Origin: CALLCD01 sp039817885
Lineage (GTDB): Bacteria; Pseudomonadota; Alphaproteobacteria; Caulobacterales; Hyphomonadaceae
Direction: 5' to 3'
Length of the DNA: 20,808 nt
NCBI GenBank assembly: GCA_039817885.1
Contig: JBCBUY010000050.1
Span: forward strand, 1-20,808
A program made the position numbers and the translations under genes. Below are positions 6,950 through 15,168 of this stretch, one piece after another (position 1 is the stretch's first letter; every line of letters starts with the position of its first letter). The notes beneath the pieces are model-generated. The model saw only the letters and a list, made by a program, of their open reading frames with translations, ran no database searches and was not told where the DNA came from.

Positions 6950-9739
6950 CTACTCCGCCAGAAGTGCCGCTTTCAGCTCCTCGCCCTTCGCGTCTTTCAG
7001 GGCCGCGCAGAGCCGGCCGCGCTCCACACCCTGGGCCAGCGGGCGCTCATAACCGGGGATCAGATCGGCCTTGTCGGTGAAGAAGGCCTCCGCCGCATTT
7101 ATCGCCTCGGCCTCGCAGAAAATGCCCGCAATGCCCGGAACCTGTGGCTTGCGCACTTCCGGGATCCGGTCGATCAAGTCATTGAAATTGCTTTGGAAAT
7201 GATCCCATGCCGCACGACTGACCGCCGGCTCACTATTGCCGATAGCAGCGTAATAGATGAACAGCGCCTCCTGGCCTTGGAAGGCATCGGTCAGCGCAAA
7301 ATCGAGGAGCGCGGTGACGTCCTCCAGACCACCTGTATTAGCTAAGGTGTTGTAAATATTACGTCTTTCGAACTGATTGTCCGATGCCTGTGCCACGGCG
7401 AGCGCCGCGTTGAAGAACTCCGATCCCCCCTCCGCAACGCCGACGCTTATTCCAGTTGTGATCTCTGAGGGGGCCAATGCGCTATTGTCCGCTTGCCCCT
7501 GCACCCCGACAAAGGCCCTAGCCCTTTGATTTATATCGTTTCTCAGTTCGGGTTCGCCGGCGAAATCGACCAGCGTCCGATAGGTTCGCTGCAGCAGAAG
7601 CGTCTCGCCATCGCTAAGATCATCGCGGGCGGTGAGATCTTCGTAGAGCGGGCGGTAGGTCTCCCGGGCCCAGGCGCGCATGGCTGCCCGACCATCTGCG
7701 TCGAGGATTTCGGACAGTCCGCCAAGATCGCCCATGGGCTCGCTCGCCGCGTCCCAGGATCCTGTCGTCGTTGCTTGAAACCCAGCCAGCATCGCCGCCG
7801 CCGAGACATCTCCAGCCTTGAAACCGGCGACCAGGCTGTCCCCGAAGATCAACTGCTCTCCCGCCGACAGGGCCGCATAGTTTGCCGATAGCGCATTCCA
7901 GTTGGTCTCACTTGTGTTCAGGCGCCAATAGCCCTTGCCGTCGGCATTCGGCATTACCCAGTCCGGGCATCCGCCTTCCAAGCGTATGTCGGTGCTCTTG
8001 TTTTCCAGCAATTGCGTCACTTGAATGCGGTCCCCATTCACCGACGCCGTCATCGCAAAGGGAACGATCCAGCTTTCATCCGGGGAGATCGCCGAGCCGA
8101 GCGGCGCATATCTCTCCTGGGTGACCGTAACAGTTGCTGTGTCGCCCAGGATGGGACAACTGATCGAAACGTCGAGATAGGGAATACCTGGCTGAAAGAT
8201 AAAGGATTTAAACGCCGGCACGACACCCGGGTTTTTCGCCCCATCTGCCAGCGACGCCATGAAATCGTTCACATCTGCGACGCCGTCTTCGAACCGGCGC
8301 ATATGAATGCGCAAGCCTTCGCGGAACGCGTCTGGCCCCAGATAGTTCTCAAACATGGAGAGGACGTGGCCACCTTTTGAATAGGTAATGCCGTCAAAAG
8401 CAGACAGGATATCGCCATTGGAATTGATCGGATTGCGGATCTGGCGCGCCGATGCCAAGCTGTCTGAGCCCATAGCCCCGATACCGCGCACGGTCGGCTG
8501 GCGATCGAACCCACCGGCCGGATCGTAAGCGTGCATGGTCTTATAGGCCATCCATGTGGCAAATGCCTCATTCAGCCAGATATCATCCCACCAAGCCGGG
8601 GTGACGAGATTGCCAAACCATTGGTGGGCCAGTTCGTGAGCATGTGTCACGAAGATCCGCCGTTTGCGTGAGAGCGGTGTGCGGTCATTGATCAGCAGGG
8701 CAGCTTCTCGATAAATAATGGTGCCTGCATTCTCCATCGCGCCATAGGCAAAGTCCGGCGCAGCAATGAGATCAAGCTTGGCGTAGGGATAGGGATAGTC
8801 GAAATATTCTTCTTGGATGCGAAGGAGGTCGTAGGTCGTATCGGTTGCTTCTCTTAACTGATCGCCCTTCCCGGCCGCAGCGAACGAGCGGAATGCGATA
8901 TCGTGATCGCGTATCTCGTTTTCGGGAATTGAGTCCGCAATCAGCACATCATAGGGCCCGACGGCGAGCGCCACCAGATAGGATTGGATCGGCCGGGTCG
9001 GGGCGAATTCGTGGCGGATCCAGCCCTCCTCCCCTTCGGTGGCCGAGACTTCAGGTGCATTGGTGATGACCTTGTTGCCTTCAGGTGCCGTAATTGTCAG
9101 CGTCCACGGGGTTTTGAATCGCGGCTCGTCAAAGCTTGGCACCATTCGCCGGGCATCAATCGCCTCCATCTGGGAAGCGAGATAGGGCTCTCCATCGGCA
9201 AAGACCTTATAAAGACCAGCCAACCCGAAATTGTAGGGAGCGTCATAGGCAATGCGCAAAGTGATGTCTCCGGCCGGTAGGTCGCTTGCAAAGGTGAGCT
9301 GCGACACACCGCCTTCGGCGAGGTTGCCTTCGAATTCAGCAGGAACCGCGATATCCCCCTGGTAGATTGCCATGGCGGTAGAGATTTTGGGTCCTAGAGC
9401 ATGGAGAAAGATCTGATCCGTGGGGTTATCTAAAAATACGTCAATTTCAACGGTGCCCGAAAACGCTTCGGCAGCGGGATCTGTCCTTAGCTCAAGGCGA
9501 TAGGCCTTTGGCGTCACGCCCTCTGGCAATTGCCCGGTCGGGACACTTGCCGCCTCGGCGGATAATATATCTGCATCGGTGACAATCGGATCAGGCTTGA
9601 TATCGACGGCCTCTACGGAGGATGGCAGCGGGGCATCTTTCTCAGTTTCCCAATGGTCACGAACCGACTCACACCCCGCGATCAATGCGACCGCGGCGAC
9701 GCCGGACAGACAATTTTGAAAGGTGCGCGCGCGAACCAT
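6950..9739 (-). CDS. M1 family metallopeptidase (aminopeptidase N-like), predicted lipoprotein
   Basis: A zinc aminopeptidase that removes N-terminal residues from peptides. The 929-residue protein begins with a signal peptide and lipobox (VALIAGC, Cys23), so it is probably lipid-anchored on the periplasmic side of a membrane rather than cytoplasmic like PepN. The substrate N-terminus motif GAMEN is at 333-337. The zinc site is HELAH (368-372) with Glu391 eighteen residues later (WLNEAF), all intact. The C-terminal 380 residues look like the helical ERAP1-type domain. ATG 9739 has AAGGAG seven bases upstream. It is a single gene, divergent from the FzlA-like gene. Confidence 0.95.
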   Translation of the reverse strand: MVRARTFQNCLSGVAAVALIAGCESVRDHWETEKDAPLPSSVEAVDIKPDPIVTDADILSAEAASVPTGQLPEGVTPKAYRLELRTDPAAEAFSGTVEIDVFLDNPTDQIFLHALGPKISTAMAIYQGDIAVPAEFEGNLAEGGVSQLTFASDLPAGDITLRIAYDAPYNFGLAGLYKVFADGEPYLASQMEAIDARRMVPSFDEPRFKTPWTLTITAPEGNKVITNAPEVSATEGEEGWIRHEFAPTRPIQSYLVALAVGPYDVLIADSIPENEIRDHDIAFRSFAAAGKGDQLREATDTTYDLLRIQEEYFDYPYPYAKLDLIAAPDFAYGAMENAGTIIYREAALLINDRTPLSRKRRIFVTHAHELAHQWFGNLVTPAWWDDIWLNEAFATWMAYKTMHAYDPAGGFDRQPTVRGIGAMGSDSLASARQIRNPINSNGDILSAFDGITYSKGGHVLSMFENYLGPDAFREGLRIHMRRFEDGVADVNDFMASLADGAKNPGVVPAFKSFIFQPGIPYLDVSISCPILGDTATVTVTQERYAPLGSAISPDESWIVPFAMTASVNGDRIQVTQLLENKSTDIRLEGGCPDWVMPNADGKGYWRLNTSETNWNALSANYAALSAGEQLIFGDSLVAGFKAGDVSAAAMLAGFQATTTGSWDAASEPMGDLGGLSEILDADGRAAMRAWARETYRPLYEDLTARDDLSDGETLLLQRTYRTLVDFAGEPELRNDINQRARAFVGVQGQADNSALAPSEITTGISVGVAEGGSEFFNAALAVAQASDNQFERRNIYNTLANTGGLEDVTALLDFALTDAFQGQEALFIYYAAIGNSEPAVSRAAWDHFQSNFNDLIDRIPEVRKPQVPGIAGIFCEAEAINAAEAFFTDKADLIPGYERPLAQGVERGRLCAALKDAKGEELKAALLAE

Positions 9740-9873
9740 GGGCGTCTCCTTGGTGTACCTGCTGCTGCTCTTAGCCTTATGCGCGCTCGATGAGAAGATT
9801 ATGGCCTGAAGTCCGTCCGAATGCGCAGCGGTTCACCTATCAGAAAGGCCCTGTGGATATCTTACATACCATT

Positions 9874-10548
9874 ATGAGGCGGCTATTTCATACGCAGATG
9901 GATCCGAAGGCGCGGCTGGTCAGACTTGTGCTCGCCGAAAAAGGACTTCCATTTCAGATGGTTGAGGTGCCAGCCGGCATGTCGCATCCGGACGTCAAGG
10001 CACTTGCGCCCGGGGCGATGGGTGTTGCCTTGATCCACCGGGCTCACGAAGCTCGCTACGTCGCCGTTGGGTCTCAAGCTATCTGCGAATATCTGGAAGA
10101 GGCGGGCGAGGGCGATTCACTGCTGCCGCGTATGGCAGAGATGCGCGCAGAGTCGCGGCGACTGTGGCGCTGGTGTGAGGACGAGCTGCTGCTGGCTGTC
10201 GAGACGCTGCTGGCCGAACGTATTACAATGGCCACGAAGCCGCGCCATATACCGGACTCCAAAGCGCTCCGCATGGGGGCCCATTCATTGCGTGGCCGGC
10301 TGACCTTTCTCAATCATCTGGCTGAAACGCGAGCCTTTATCGCCGGTCGTGTTCTTACCCTTGCGGACCTTGCTCTGGCCGCTCATCTGTCGTGCTTTGA
10401 CTATTTCAATGATGTGCCCTGGGATCTCGCGCCGGATCTGCGCGATTGGTATGGGCGGATGAAATCGCGTCCATCCTTCCGGCCCCTATTGGCAGATACG
10501 CTCGAAGGATCGAGACCTGCCGCACACTATGCCGACCTTGACTTTTAA
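9874..10548 (+). CDS. fzlA: GST-fold protein resembling the division factor FzlA
   Basis: A 224-residue GST-fold protein. In Caulobacter, FzlA binds FtsZ filaments and is needed for constriction. The C-terminal region PDLRDWYGRMKSRPSFRPLLAD and tail HYADLDF match what I remember of FzlA, where a near-terminal aspartate is functionally important. The usual glutathione-site signature is degraded: where GSTs have GxVPxL with a cis-proline, this has AMGVALIHR (48-56), and the ES motif is GSQAI (66-70). That fits a non-enzymatic role. The start at 9874 is chosen because similarity begins there; an in-frame ATG at 9790 would add 28 residues without homology. Neither has a clear ribosome site. queG follows 49 bp later. 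The fold is certain; the FzlA assignment is from memory and context. Confidence 0.75.
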   Translation: MRRLFHTQMDPKARLVRLVLAEKGLPFQMVEVPAGMSHPDVKALAPGAMGVALIHRAHEARYVAVGSQAICEYLEEAGEGDSLLPRMAEMRAESRRLWRWCEDELLLAVETLLAERITMATKPRHIPDSKALRMGAHSLRGRLTFLNHLAETRAFIAGRVLTLADLALAAHLSCFDYFNDVPWDLAPDLRDWYGRMKSRPSFRPLLADTLEGSRPAAHYADLDF

Positions 10549-10597
10549 CGCTATCGCTTTCGACTTTCGAGGCATCCCAGGGTAAATTGCTTGCGGT

Positions 10598-11734
10598 ATG
10601 CTGAAAGACCAAACCCTCCAAACGCGAGAATCGTATGTGAAGTCCCTCGCCGACGATATCGGCTTCGAGGTGTGCCGCATTACCAGCGTCGAAGATGGCT
10701 GGGCGGCCGGTGAGCGTCTGGCGGATTATGTCGCGGCGGGTCGCCATGGCAGCATGGCATGGATGGAGGAGACGCTGGAGCGGCGTCAACATCCCCGCGC
10801 GATGTGGCCCGACGCCCGCAGCGCCGTTGTCGTCGCCATGAATTATGGTCCGGACCACAATCCACTGGCATCGCTGGAGCAATCCTCACAGGCCACGATC
10901 TCGGTGTATGCTCAGGGTAAGGATTATCATGATGTTCTGAAGAAGCGCCTAAAGCGCCTGGCCCGCGCCTTTGCGGAGGAGACGGATGAAGCGGTGAAGG
11001 TCTTTGTCGACACGGCCCCGCTGATGGAGAAACCTCTGGCTGAACAAGCCGGCCTCGGCTGGCAGGGCAAGCATACGAACCTTGTGTCCACCGATCATGG
11101 GTCCTGGCTGTTTCTCGGGGTTATGCTGACCTCGGCCAAGTTGGCACCAGATCCGGACGAAACCGACCATTGCGGGTCCTGCAGGGCCTGCCTCGACATC
11201 TGCCCAACGGATGCCTTCCCCGCCCCCTATCAGCTGGATGCAAGACGTTGCATCTCCTACCTGACCATCGAGCACAAAGGCCCGATTCCGCATGAGTTCC
11301 GCGAGCCTATGGGCAATCGCATCTATGGCTGCGACGATTGTTTGGCCGTCTGCCCCTGGAACAAATTCGCCCGCGAAGCCCGAGATGTCAGCTTCCATGC
11401 CCGCGAGGCCCTGCGATCGCCGCCCATAGCCGACTTGCTCACCTTGAACGATGCAGGGTTCCGCGCTCGCCACTCAGGCTCGCCCATCAAACGTATTGGC
11501 CGAGATCGCTTCATCCGCAACGCCCTCATCGCCGCGGGCAATTCCGGTGATGCTGCCCTCCTTGAGCCAGTCCTTGCCCTGTTGGAGGATGACAGCCCTC
11601 TTGTCCGCGGTGCCGCGATATGGGCGCTCGCCCGCCTTGATCCCTCCCGATTCGAGACCGAAAAGGCGTTCCGGATGACAGAAGAGCCTGACCCGGCCGT
11701 GCGCGAGGAGTGGCAATATGGGGTTGTGGATTAG
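10598..11734 (+). CDS. queG: Epoxyqueuosine reductase QueG
   Basis: This cobalamin-dependent iron-sulfur enzyme reduces epoxyqueuosine to queuosine in the wobble position of tRNAs, the last step of the pathway. The 378-residue length is like E. coli QueG (about 379). The catalytic aspartate is Asp138 in VFVDTAPLMEKPLAEQAGLGWQGKHTN. Two [4Fe-4S] clusters are encoded by Cys192, 195, 198, 202 (HCGSCRACLDICP) and Cys245, 248, 252 (GCDDCLAVCP), plus Cys218. The C-terminal 100 residues form HEAT-like helices. The start ATG 10598 has only a weak ribosome site. The gene overlaps mtgA by 17 bp. Confidence 0.96.
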   Translation: MLKDQTLQTRESYVKSLADDIGFEVCRITSVEDGWAAGERLADYVAAGRHGSMAWMEETLERRQHPRAMWPDARSAVVVAMNYGPDHNPLASLEQSSQATISVYAQGKDYHDVLKKRLKRLARAFAEETDEAVKVFVDTAPLMEKPLAEQAGLGWQGKHTNLVSTDHGSWLFLGVMLTSAKLAPDPDETDHCGSCRACLDICPTDAFPAPYQLDARRCISYLTIEHKGPIPHEFREPMGNRIYGCDDCLAVCPWNKFAREARDVSFHAREALRSPPIADLLTLNDAGFRARHSGSPIKRIGRDRFIRNALIAAGNSGDAALLEPVLALLEDDSPLVRGAAIWALARLDPSRFETEKAFRMTEEPDPAVREEWQYGVVD

Positions 11735-12395
11735 ACGCCTCATCAATGCGGTCCTGATCGCCTTTCTGGCCGTTCACGCCTATGCGCTTACGCTTCGATT
11801 TGTGCCCGCCGTCGGCAGCATATTGATGGGGCAACGCTACCTGGCCGGCGAAACCGTGATCCGTGACTGGAAACCTCTGCACAAAATCTCTCCACACCTC
11901 GTCCGCGCCGTCATCGCTGCTGAAGACAGCCGTTTCTGCCGGCATGACGGGATAGACCTGGAGGCAATCGACCAAGCTCTGGAGGAGCGCGCCCGCGGCC
12001 AAAGCACCCGGGGGGCGTCGACCATTACCCAGCAAACGGCGAAGAATATCTTTCTCTGGAATGGCGGCGGGTATGTCCGAAAGGGGGCAGAAGCCTGGTT
12101 TGCGACCTTGATCGACTTTGCTTGGGGCAAGCCTCGCGTGATGGAGGCCTATCTCAATATCGCAGAATGGGGCGACGGTATCTTTGGAGCCGAAGCGGCC
12201 GCGCAGATACGTTTTGGCAAACGCGCGAGCGAACTCACCGAGCGAGAGGCCGCCCTCCTTGCCGCCGTTCTTCCGAGCCCGAACAAATGGCGCGTTGATC
12301 CACCCGGACCATATGTCCGCCAGCGCGCCGGCACCCTACACGCGCGCATGCGTGTGGTGGAGCGTGAGGGTTATGCGGAGTGTGTGTTGAGGTAA
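11718..12395 (+). CDS. mtgA: Monofunctional peptidoglycan glycosyltransferase MtgA
   Basis: It polymerises lipid II into glycan strands on the periplasmic face of the inner membrane (GT51 family), without a transpeptidase domain. The 225-residue protein has an N-terminal anchor helix (about residues 8-30), then the catalytic glutamate Glu69 in VIAAEDSRF, RGASTITQQTAKNIFLW (98-114), VMEAYLNIAEWGDGIFGAEAAA (141-162) and REAALLAAVLPSPNKW, all family signatures. ATG 11718 lies inside the end of queG, with GAGGAG seven bases upstream, so translation is probably coupled. The following 98 bp to the next (minus-strand) gene show no clear terminator. Confidence 0.95.
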   Translation: MGLWIRRLINAVLIAFLAVHAYALTLRFVPAVGSILMGQRYLAGETVIRDWKPLHKISPHLVRAVIAAEDSRFCRHDGIDLEAIDQALEERARGQSTRGASTITQQTAKNIFLWNGGGYVRKGAEAWFATLIDFAWGKPRVMEAYLNIAEWGDGIFGAEAAAQIRFGKRASELTEREAALLAAVLPSPNKWRVDPPGPYVRQRAGTLHARMRVVEREGYAECVLR

Positions 12396-12493
12396 GTTTT
12401 GTTTGTCGGCTTTGGGGCAGGGGCGGACGAAGGATGAGAGGCCGTTGTGGAGCAATTTTAAGTCGCTCGAACAAGTAAATTCGCCCCGTTGCT

Positions 12494-12700
12494 TCAGTCT
12501 GGTTCAAAGTCAATAAGATCGCCTGGCTTGCAGTCCAGCACTGTGCAAATCTTGTTCAGGGTGTCCAGCTTGACCCCTTTGACATTGCCGGACTTCAGCT
12601 TTGAGAGGTTGGCTTCCGTAACACCGATGGCCACGGCAAGCTCTTTGGATTTCATCTTGCGCCTGGCGAGCATGACATCGAGTGTTATGATCACTGCCAT
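12494..12700 (-). CDS. Small Cro/C1 (XRE)-type transcriptional regulator, YozG-like
   Basis: A 68-residue protein that is almost entirely one helix-turn-helix domain: LARRKMKSKELAVAIGVTEANLSKLKSGNVKGVKLDTLNKICTVLDCKPGDLIDF, with the recognition region around residues 20-38. It resembles the small YozG-type regulators that are typically encoded right after a DUF2975 membrane protein, as here: its ATG is 3 bp after the stop of the upstream gene, so the two are translated together. It probably binds DNA as a dimer and may regulate its own operon and the divergent CPBP gene, whose shared control region has an inverted repeat. Confidence 0.9.
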   Translation of the reverse strand: MAVIITLDVMLARRKMKSKELAVAIGVTEANLSKLKSGNVKGVKLDTLNKICTVLDCKPGDLIDFEPD

Positions 12701-12703
12701 CGA

Positions 12704-13225
12704 TCACACATACTCTTCTGTTTCAAGTTTATAGGCATAGCCTTCTTCGATGAGGTAGGTGGCGAAGTACACAACGGCAGCTCCGAACACAGTGGCGGCG
12801 TGGCTGACGGAGAATCCAAGATGCGTCCACAAAGGCGCGTCGTCGAAGACACCCATCGCCCAGCGCATAACGCCGCTCAGCAAGAAAGCGGAAGCAACAG
12901 TCCCGATCGAAAGCCCCGCGAAGGCTCGCAAATGATGAATGGCTGATAATCTGATCCGCTGCACATCTGTCTCTCTGAACATCTCAAAGAGACGCCAGAG
13001 CGCAGCCAGCATCAATCCGGTCGGGACCAAAACGGCCGAAAGCCCCCAAAAGCGACGCTCCGGCAATGGCTGGCGATCAGCAAGCACAATGAAGTTGTCA
13101 CCAAGCATTGCGACTCCGAAACCCCAATAGAGGGTGACGCCAGCAATGATCGCGAGCCCGAGCAATGGCAAGCAAATGAGAAACACAGCACGCACGACCT
13201 TCATCCACCCCCTAGCATTATTCAT
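12704..13225 (-). CDS. DUF2975 family membrane protein
   Basis: A 173-residue protein with four predicted membrane helices at about 10-32, 59-79, 101-121 and 136-160, and short charged ends. The hydrophobic pattern and the pairing with a small Cro/C1 regulator 3 bp downstream match DUF2975 proteins (YoaS type in Bacillus). Their function is unknown; a role as membrane partner or sensor for the regulator is inference. The start ATG at 13225 is the first in the frame and lies in AT-rich sequence. An alternative start is the second Met (residue 8). It is divergent from the CPBP-protease gene. Confidence 0.75.
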   Translation of the reverse strand: MNNARGWMKVVRAVFLICLPLLGLAIIAGVTLYWGFGVAMLGDNFIVLADRQPLPERRFWGLSAVLVPTGLMLAALWRLFEMFRETDVQRIRLSAIHHLRAFAGLSIGTVASAFLLSGVMRWAMGVFDDAPLWTHLGFSVSHAATVFGAAVVYFATYLIEEGYAYKLETEEYV

Positions 13226-13351
13226 AAAAAATGTCTTTCACGGTTGATTAATTATTTATTTTAGATAATTTTTTATCGAAATTACTTTGCCCAAGAACAC
13301 CTCTCAAATCAAGAGCGTGAGGACTCAAATTCGTTCTGAAGGACCGCTATT
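13226..13351. promoter_or_regulatory. AT-rich divergent control region with inverted repeat
   Basis: This 126-bp gap between the divergent DUF2975 and CPBP genes is strikingly AT-rich from about 13224 to 13285 compared with its surroundings. It contains a perfect inverted repeat, GATAA (13264-13268) and TTATC (13273-13277), with a 4-base T spacer. It probably contains promoters in both directions and a candidate operator for the neighbouring small regulator. Individual -10/-35 boxes cannot be assigned with confidence in such AT-rich DNA. Confidence 0.45.
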
Positions 13352-14080
13352 GTGGATATTCTGGCTAGTCTCATCCTCTGGAACGGAGTTGCCATCGCAC
13401 TGATTGGCGTGGCTGCTGTGTGCGCTCGCCAGCCCGTAGCGTGGCGCTGGGTGTTCGCCGCGTTCTCTCTCTTCAATGTCAACGTTTGTCTTGTGCTGAA
13501 CGTGTTTGGGCTCAACGGCCTTATCTATAATTTGCTTGGCAACCCGGAATTATCGTTCAACTGGGCGGGTAAGATCATTGCGCTGATGTTTTCGCTCACG
13601 CTCCTGATGACAGGCATAGTGCGTTGGCATCAGATCGGGGGCGTGTTCAAACAGTCAAAGGGCGCGGTGATGGGATGGAGCGTCGTCGGGCTGTTGTGTG
13701 TTGTGGGGGTCGGCCTCGCTCTAGTGCTCCCCGATGAACCTCATTCACTGGAGACCATCGCCTACCAGTTGACCATGCCCAGCCTGGAAGAAGAGATTTT
13801 TTATCGCGGTATATTTCTGTATTGTCTGGTACGCGCGTTTGGCGAGGGGCCCCGCATTGCCGCTTCGAACTTTGGGTCCGCGGCGATAATCTCGACGCTG
13901 ATGTTCACAATTATCCATGCGCTTTTATGGGATGAGAAGGGCTTGTTCTTCCAGTTAGACGCCTTCCTGTTTGCAGGGGTTTTTGGTGTCTTGCTTACTT
14001 GGCTTCGACTCAATACCGGCAGTCTACTCGCACCAATTCTAATGCACAGCGCCGTCAATACGATCTGGCGATTGCTCTAA
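13352..14080 (+). CDS. CPBP family intramembrane glutamic endopeptidase
   Basis: A multi-pass membrane protein of 242 residues of the CPBP (ABI/Rce1-like) family. The three catalytic motifs are present: EEEIFYRG with Glu147-Glu148 and Arg152, FTIIHAL with His189, and MHSAVN with His232 and Asn236. Helices are predicted at about 5-24, 32-50, 72-90, 107-126, 149-163, 174-192 and 203-222. Relatives cleave CaaX-type or other membrane peptides; in bacteria many are linked to bacteriocin immunity or stress signalling, and the substrate here is unknown. It starts with GTG at 13352, with GAAGGA nine bases upstream. It is divergent from the DUF2975-HTH pair. Confidence 0.9.
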   Translation: MDILASLILWNGVAIALIGVAAVCARQPVAWRWVFAAFSLFNVNVCLVLNVFGLNGLIYNLLGNPELSFNWAGKIIALMFSLTLLMTGIVRWHQIGGVFKQSKGAVMGWSVVGLLCVVGVGLALVLPDEPHSLETIAYQLTMPSLEEEIFYRGIFLYCLVRAFGEGPRIAASNFGSAAIISTLMFTIIHALLWDEKGLFFQLDAFLFAGVFGVLLTWLRLNTGSLLAPILMHSAVNTIWRLL

Positions 14081-14164
14081 CGGAGAAGGTGAACGTCCCA
14101 ATTAGGAACGTCCGCTCTGCCGCACGCCGACAGCAGACATTGAAATTACAATCCAGTCTACCTT

Positions 14165-14218
14165 GTCATTCCGGCCACAGCTCAGCGAAGAGCTGGGGCA
14201 CAGACGCTACGCGATGAC
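14165..14218. repeat. Palindromic intergenic element, possible REP-like repeat
   Basis: An outer GTCAT (14165-14169) pairs with ATGAC (14214-14218), enclosing an inner hairpin: CAGCTC (14178-14183) pairs with GAGCTG (14190-14195) around AGCGAA, extended by CC/GG beyond one mismatch. It resembles the GTCATTCC...GATGAC dispersed palindromes known in other alphaproteobacterial genomes. It lies between the convergent CPBP and siderophore genes, where such repeats usually sit and may end transcription. Only one copy is in this window. Confidence 0.45.
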
Positions 14219-14257
14219 GGGATCGACGCCGCAGATGTGGCCCGCTACACAACCTAT

Positions 14258-15058
14258 CTAAGCCGCCGCGGCCTTGGCGACCTTATGCTCCACTTCGGTT
14301 GCCCCGGATTTCCAATAGGATGAAATGTAGCGCATCGACTTTTCGGTCTTCAGCTGATGCCGGAAATAGCGGCGCAGCTCGGCAACGGCGGCGAACTCAC
14401 AGGCCACGAATATGCTTGTCTTGGCATCCGGCGTGGTCAGCGACTTGATATGGTCGACAAGTTCAGTGCTCGGCGCAAAGGGATCCGGTTTGACGATCCA
14501 ATTGATAGCCCGTCCGCCAGGTGCGTTGATGGGCTGGCGATCCGCAGCGCTTGAAATTTCCACAAAGGCGTCGACGGTCACATCGGGGTCCAGTGTTTCG
14601 AGGCCTGCCGCCAGAGCCGGAAATCCGGTCAGGTCTGCGGCGGCGACAACACGGTTTGCCCCCGCTGTGATCAGCTTCGGCGACCCGCATCTCGAAACAA
14701 CAATCTCATCGCCGACCTTTGCACGTTGTGCCCAGGGCCCTACCCGTCCGAGATCACCATGAACGGCGATATCGACATCAATGGTTCCTGCGTCGGGCGC
14801 GATATGGCGGATCGTGTAGGTCCGCATCTCCTTCCTGAACTCACCCGCCTCGATGAAGGCGGCAAAATCATCCGGAGACTGATCGCGGCCCGGCACAACA
14901 AGTTTCAGGTGCCCCCCGGCACACCGCTCCGGAAAGTTCGATATCAGATCGCTCTTCAAGGTTATGCGAATCATATGCGGTGTCAGCTGATGGACTGCCT
15001 CGACGGTTGCCCATCCAAAGCGACCACCGGATATGATCTTTGCGATTGTTTTGAACAT
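14258..15058 (-). CDS. Siderophore-interacting protein (FAD-dependent ferric-siderophore reductase, ViuB/SIP family)
   Basis: A cytoplasmic flavoprotein of 266 residues that uses NAD(P)H to reduce ferric siderophores and release iron. The N-terminal FAD domain shows MIRITLKSDLISNFPERCAGGHLKLVVP and the FAD motif RTYTIR (79-84). VDIAVHGDLGRVGPWAQRAKVGDEIVVS (93-120 region) and VVAAADLTGFPALAAGLE then lead into the NAD(P)H part. The C-terminal VACEFAAVAELRRYFRH, then YISSYWKSGATEVEH, match family signatures. ATG 15058. The promoter region upstream holds a Fur-box-like double dyad, so iron control is likely. It is divergent from a small membrane protein gene. No TonB receptor or siderophore synthesis gene is nearby. 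Confidence 0.92.
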   Translation of the reverse strand: MFKTIAKIISGGRFGWATVEAVHQLTPHMIRITLKSDLISNFPERCAGGHLKLVVPGRDQSPDDFAAFIEAGEFRKEMRTYTIRHIAPDAGTIDVDIAVHGDLGRVGPWAQRAKVGDEIVVSRCGSPKLITAGANRVVAAADLTGFPALAAGLETLDPDVTVDAFVEISSAADRQPINAPGGRAINWIVKPDPFAPSTELVDHIKSLTTPDAKTSIFVACEFAAVAELRRYFRHQLKTEKSMRYISSYWKSGATEVEHKVAKAAAA

Positions 15059-15107
15059 AACATAACACCTGTTGGCAGAGTTGACGGAAACATCGACACA
15101 CCCCTAG

Positions 15108-15127
15108 ATGAGAATGCATCTCATTCT
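15108..15127. promoter_or_regulatory. Fur-box-like operator
   Basis: Two overlapping 6-5-6 inverted repeats, ATGAGA/TCTCAT (15108-15124) and AGAATG/CATTCT (15111-15127), are arranged like the overlapping dyads of a Fur box. On the minus strand it falls right after a TTGACT (-35-like, 15133-15138) and overlaps the expected -10 region, about 50-70 bp upstream of the siderophore-interacting gene. A Fur protein bound there would block that promoter, and possibly the divergent gene beginning near 15169. Confidence 0.65.
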
Positions 15128-15168
15128 TTTCAAGTCAATAAGGTGTACCGCGCCTGTATCAGCGGTAA

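Noticed and set aside
9790..9873. Upstream start for the FzlA-like protein
   Set aside because: The extra 28 residues have no GST-like features, and the fold begins at MRRLFHTQMDPKARLVRLVL.
12396..12493. Terminator or small RNA between mtgA and the HTH gene
   Set aside because: No stable hairpin followed by a T tract and no promoter pattern was found in the 98 bp.
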